This document shows positions 61,198 to 64,000 of a DNA stretch of 64,000 nt, in pieces. The translations under genes were made by a program, and so were the position numbers. The notes under the pieces were generated by a model. That model ran no database searches and was not told the origin of the DNA. It saw only the letters and a list, made by a program, of their open reading frames with translations. Positions within the stretch are counted from its first letter, which is position 1, and each line of letters starts with the position of its first letter. Source of the stretch: Roseovarius nubinhibens ISM (GTDB lineage Bacteria; Pseudomonadota; Alphaproteobacteria; Rhodobacterales; Rhodobacteraceae); NCBI RefSeq assembly GCF_000152625.1, contig NZ_CH724156.1:442966-506965 (forward strand), written 5' to 3'.

Positions 61198-61689
61198 TTA
61201 GTAGGTCAGGGTCACCACGATTGTATCAGAGTATTCACCGGCGCTGTAATTGCCTTGCGGGATCTCGCCGAAGACGTTGAGCAGGGTCGGAACCGCAGCC
61301 GTGACACCACCGCTATAGAGCGTACCACCGATGCTGATTTCATTCGCATGACCGGCGTCGCTATGTACCTTATAGGGCAGGAATGCGCCGCCCGAGGTCG
61401 CCATGCGGCGGGTCGTGCCATCGGGCTGTGCACCGCCGTCGAGCGACACGGTCACCGACGGTTTGGTGTTGGTGCAAATGATCGAGACAACGCCCGGCGT
61501 GATCTGCGGCGTCGCGGCATTGGTGGCCACCGGGCCAAAGGCCAGCGCCGTCACGGCCGAAAGGTTGCATGATTCAAGCACGCTTGCGCTCACCCCGAGA
61601 TCCGCAGTGGTCTCTGCGGCCGCAGCAGGCTGCGCGGCTCCAAGCAGGGCAACCATGGCGGCGACACTGAATTTCTTATCGATCAACAT
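61198..61689 (-). CDS. Spore coat U domain protein (major pilin subunit candidate)
   Basis: 163 aa. Signal peptide (AAMVALLGAAQPAAAAE), one SCPU domain with the conserved cysteines (ESCNLSAVTALAFGP and SIICTNTKPSVTVSLDGG), ending in YSDTIVVTLTY. The end motif 'G-x-Y-x-D-T-[IV]-x-V-T-[LV]-x-Y' is the typical donor-strand-like C-terminal of SCPU pilins. First gene of the chaperone/usher operon, AGGAGAAG before the ATG at 61689; upstream (61690-61971) is AT-rich non-coding DNA, probably its promoter. Confidence 0.88.
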   Translation of the reverse strand: MLIDKKFSVAAMVALLGAAQPAAAAETTADLGVSASVLESCNLSAVTALAFGPVATNAATPQITPGVVSIICTNTKPSVTVSLDGGAQPDGTTRRMATSGGAFLPYKVHSDAGHANEISIGGTLYSGGVTAAVPTLLNVFGEIPQGNYSAGEYSDTIVVTLTY

Positions 61690-61971
61690 GATCTTCTCCT
61701 GTTCACTCGCACCTACGGGGAGACGCCCCTATAGACGTGCATTTTCGATACGATCAATGTCGCCCCCAAAATGGCCCGAAATTTGTTGGGATATAATTGA
61801 TACCCGGACAAAATAGTGGCTAAAACTTGATGCTGATTAACGATTGGATTTCGCAAAATCTGGGGATCCTGCCCGCAACTTGGCTAAAACAGTTAAGAAT
61901 CCGTCAATGGACACGATCTGCCCCGCCGCGAAACGCGTCGAAACTGTGGCAGTGACATAAATTAGACTGGT

Positions 61972-62196
61972 TTAGTTAAGGACCATCGCGACGACCCGCA
62001 CCACTGCGGCGGGAATCTCTTCCAGACGGATTCCCCCCGGTTTGCCATGCATCGCCCAGACCACCATACCGCCCCCGACCACCAGCAAAACGGCCGCGAC
62101 CCTTGGGGCGCGGCCTTCTGAAAACGCTGAAAAGATCGCTGGAATGGAGAGCACGACCATAACCAACCCCGTCACCAAGGCGATATCCGTGTTCAT
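61972..62196 (-). CDS. Small conserved membrane protein
   Basis: 74 aa with two hydrophobic helices (residues 4-25: DIALVTGLVMVVLSIPAIFSA; about 33-49: VAAVLLVVGGGMVVWAM) joined by an EGRAPR loop, then PGGIRLEEIPAAVVRVVA. Short proteins with this layout (A-F-S-E-G-R-A-P-R) recur in Rhodobacteraceae next to pyk. No function known. GAAGGAGGG before the ATG at 62196; it is 38 nt downstream of pyk, likely cotranscribed. Confidence 0.75.
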   Translation of the reverse strand: MNTDIALVTGLVMVVLSIPAIFSAFSEGRAPRVAAVLLVVGGGMVVWAMHGKPGGIRLEEIPAAVVRVVAMVLN

Positions 62197-62233
62197 GGGC
62201 TGCCCTCCTTCACGTTGGACCCGGTGAACAAGA

Positions 62234-63679
62234 TTAACCCGGATCGGTCGAATAGATCAAACTTTCCTGACAAGGTGCCACGCGCAGGATATTCGTCGTT
62301 CCCGGCACGTTGAACGGCACCCCGGCGGTCACCACGATCTGATCGAGCGCCTCGGCATAGCCCTCGGCCCGTGCCGCCCGCGCCGCATTCACCACCGCCA
62401 GCTTGAACCGGGTGAGCTCTTCGGTCATCACGCAGTTCACCCCCCAGCTCAGCGCCAGCCGCCGCGCCGTGCCGCGCAGCGAGGTGAGCGCCATGATCGG
62501 CACCCGCGGCCGTTCCCGCGCGGTCAAGAGCGCGGTCGTCCCCGATTGGGTGAAACAGCAGATGACCTTGATATCTGCCGTCTCGGCAATCTCACGCGCC
62601 GCCGCCACGATGCCATCGGCCACCGTGTTGCGCTGCGCCTTGCGCGACGCCTCGATGATCTGTGTATAGGTCGGGTCGCCCTCGACCTCGCGCGCCACAT
62701 TGTCCATGGTGCGCACCGCCTCGACCGGATAGCTGCCCGCCGCACTTTCTGCCGAGAGCATGATCGCATCCGCCCCTTCATAGATCGCCGTGGCCACATC
62801 GCTCACCTCAGCGCGGGTCGGCATTGGGCTCTCGATCATCGACTCGAGCATCTGGGTCGCCACGATGACCGGTTTCGCCGCTGCCCGGCACGCCCGGACG
62901 AGCCGTTTCTGGATCGGCGGCACATTCTGAACCGGAAGCTCGACCCCGAGATCGCCGCGCGCCACCATGATCCCGTCCGATGCGGCGAGGATACCGCTGA
63001 ACCGCTCCACCGCCGAGGGCTTTTCAATCTTCGACAGAATCGCCGCCCGCCCATTGGCAAGCTCGCGCGCCTCGGTCACATCCTCGGGCCGCTGCACGAA
63101 GCTGAGCGCGAGCCAATCCACCCCGAGCTGACAGACAAATTCGAGATCCTTGCGGTCCTTTTCTGACAGCGCCGCAAGCGGCAGCTCGACATCGGGCACG
63201 TTGACGCCCTTGCGGTCCGAAATCACCCCGCCGATGACCACCTCGCATTCGGCGAAATCCGCGCCGCACTCGCGCACCCGCAAACGGATCTTGCCGTCAT
63301 TGACCAAAAGATGCGCCCCCGGCTGCAGCGCCGCGAAAATCTCGGGATGCGGCAGGCAGACCCGGCTGCCATCGCCCTCTGCCTTATCGAGATCGAGCCG
63401 GAACGTCGCGCCTTGCGCCAACTCCTCCGGCCCGTTGCCAAAGGTCCCAACCCGGAGCTTTGGCCCCTGAAGATCGGCCAGAATGGCAATCGGGCTGTTG
63501 AGATCGCGCTCGACCTCGCGGATAATACGGTGTTTCTCGCGGATGCCAGCGTGGTCGCCATGGCTCATGTTGAGCCGGAACACATCCGCCCCCGCCTCAT
63601 GCAGGGCGCGGATGGTTTCATAGGTCTCGGAGGCGGGGCCAAGCGTGGCCACGATCTTGACATTGCGGTGTCGTCTCAT
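62234..63679 (-). CDS. pyk: Pyruvate kinase
   Basis: 481 aa. KIVATLGPASETYETIRALHEAGADVFRLNMSHGDH (substrate and K+ site), ILSKIEKPSA (catalytic Lys), GIMVARGDLGVELPVQNVP (Mg and phosphoryl site) and the C-terminal allosteric domain CCFTQSGTTALLTARERPRVPIMALT. Last step of glycolysis, ATP-forming. ATG 63679 with GAGGA upstream. It heads a pyk–small membrane protein unit and is divergent from the next gene (172 nt between starts). Confidence 0.97.
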   Translation of the reverse strand: MRRHRNVKIVATLGPASETYETIRALHEAGADVFRLNMSHGDHAGIREKHRIIREVERDLNSPIAILADLQGPKLRVGTFGNGPEELAQGATFRLDLDKAEGDGSRVCLPHPEIFAALQPGAHLLVNDGKIRLRVRECGADFAECEVVIGGVISDRKGVNVPDVELPLAALSEKDRKDLEFVCQLGVDWLALSFVQRPEDVTEARELANGRAAILSKIEKPSAVERFSGILAASDGIMVARGDLGVELPVQNVPPIQKRLVRACRAAAKPVIVATQMLESMIESPMPTRAEVSDVATAIYEGADAIMLSAESAAGSYPVEAVRTMDNVAREVEGDPTYTQIIEASRKAQRNTVADGIVAAAREIAETADIKVICCFTQSGTTALLTARERPRVPIMALTSLRGTARRLALSWGVNCVMTEELTRFKLAVVNAARAARAEGYAEALDQIVVTAGVPFNVPGTTNILRVAPCQESLIYSTDPG

Positions 63680-63851
63680 GCGCGGGTCCTCTGTTCTGGG
63701 TCCGTCTTGATCTCAGGGCGGTGATGCCGTTGATCCCGTCATACCGTTATCGCTAACATCATACCAGCCCTTTGTGACGGCGATTTGACCCCGGCCCGAT
63801 GTTGCACTTGTGCCCGCCGCACCGTAAAGCAAGGGCAAGGAACCACATCAC

Positions 63852-64000
63852 ATGCGTTTTGAACCCTACCATATCGACGGGGCCGACCGCCCTTCGCGCT
63901 GGCTTGTGACCTGCGATCACGCGGCCAATACCGTGCCCGATTTCGTCAATGGCGGCGATCTCGGCCTGCCGCCCGAAGACATGGCCCGCCATATCGCCTA
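63852..64000 (+). CDS. N-formylglutamate amidohydrolase (5' part only)
   Basis: Starts ATG 63852 after AAGGA; 49 codons are inside the window. The sequence WLVTCDHAANTVPDF near residue 17 is the metal-binding 'T-C-D-H-A-x-N' motif of N-formylglutamate amidohydrolase (HutG2-like family). The last step of a histidine degradation pathway or a general amidohydrolase; cannot be confirmed from this fragment. Confidence 0.85.
   Translation, partial: MRFEPYHIDGADRPSRWLVTCDHAANTVPDFVNGGDLGLPPEDMARHIA

Overview
The window looks like chromosome of a high-GC alphaproteobacterium of the Rhodobacteraceae (Roseobacter-type). The grounds are family-level resemblance of the proteins, the strong GC bias at third codon positions, conserved neighbourhoods typical of that family (murA–DUF2948–hisD–UPF0262–low-Mr phosphatase; rsfS–rlmH–gpmI–envC–ctpA; hisC–tyrC–extensin), and an FnrL-type operator. 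No rRNA is present, so genus cannot be given from the sequence.

Layout. 1–4.0 kb: end of a flavoprotein gene, a GFA-family gene, a lytic transglycosylase and dapA. 4.1–4.9 kb: an AT-richer orphan gene with possible ADP-ribosyltransferase features. 4.9–20.8 kb: housekeeping and metabolism (NYN protein, YghU-type GST, glutathione-dependent formaldehyde dehydrogenase, I78 inhibitor lipoprotein, methyltransferase, ureohydrolase, NlpC/P60, leucyl aminopeptidase, carbonic anhydrase, DUF4139 protein, asd, MFS, histone-deacetylase-like hydrolase, MscS). 20.9–26.6 kb: rsfS (apparently a CTG start) and rlmH, a three-unit intergenic repeat array, then gpmI–envC–ctpA. 26.6–31.4 kb: an accessory stretch between ctpA and rppH. 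It holds a low-GC putative nuclease gene flanked by 132-bp direct repeats and a small secreted protein plus PepSY membrane protein. 31.4–42 kb: rppH, an MltB-type transglycosylase, a WYL regulator, a MotA/MotB-like pair with ZorAB-like architecture, ChaC, DUF2125, an LpxR-like protein and a Hint-domain protein. 42–52.6 kb: rpsD with a structured leader, homospermidine synthase, hisC–tyrC–extensin, and a long leftward set ending with hisD, DUF2948, murA and an unlisted 58-aa gene. 52.7–56.2 kb: tRNA-Thr(GGT), a glycine-rich orphan protein, a cytochrome c lipoprotein behind an FNR-type box, tandem repeats, and a second orphan PD-(D/E)xK gene. 56.6–64 kb: rpmI–rplT, a chaperone/usher (spore-coat-U type) operon whose chaperone lacks its second domain, a small membrane protein, pyk, and the start of an N-formylglutamate amidohydrolase gene.

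Most genes are ordinary. The most noteworthy signals are: (i) the same TGACAG-AAC-CTG element in front of the WYL regulator and, 34 kb away, the GFA gene, suggesting a two-locus regulon; (ii) three or four orphan genes resembling effector or defence genes, one between long direct repeats and two sharing a 59-nt repeat upstream; (iii) the CTG start of rsfS; (iv) a one-domain fimbrial chaperone; (v) a ZorAB-like stator pair without ZorC or ZorD. No CRISPR array, IS transposase, integrase or phage gene was found.
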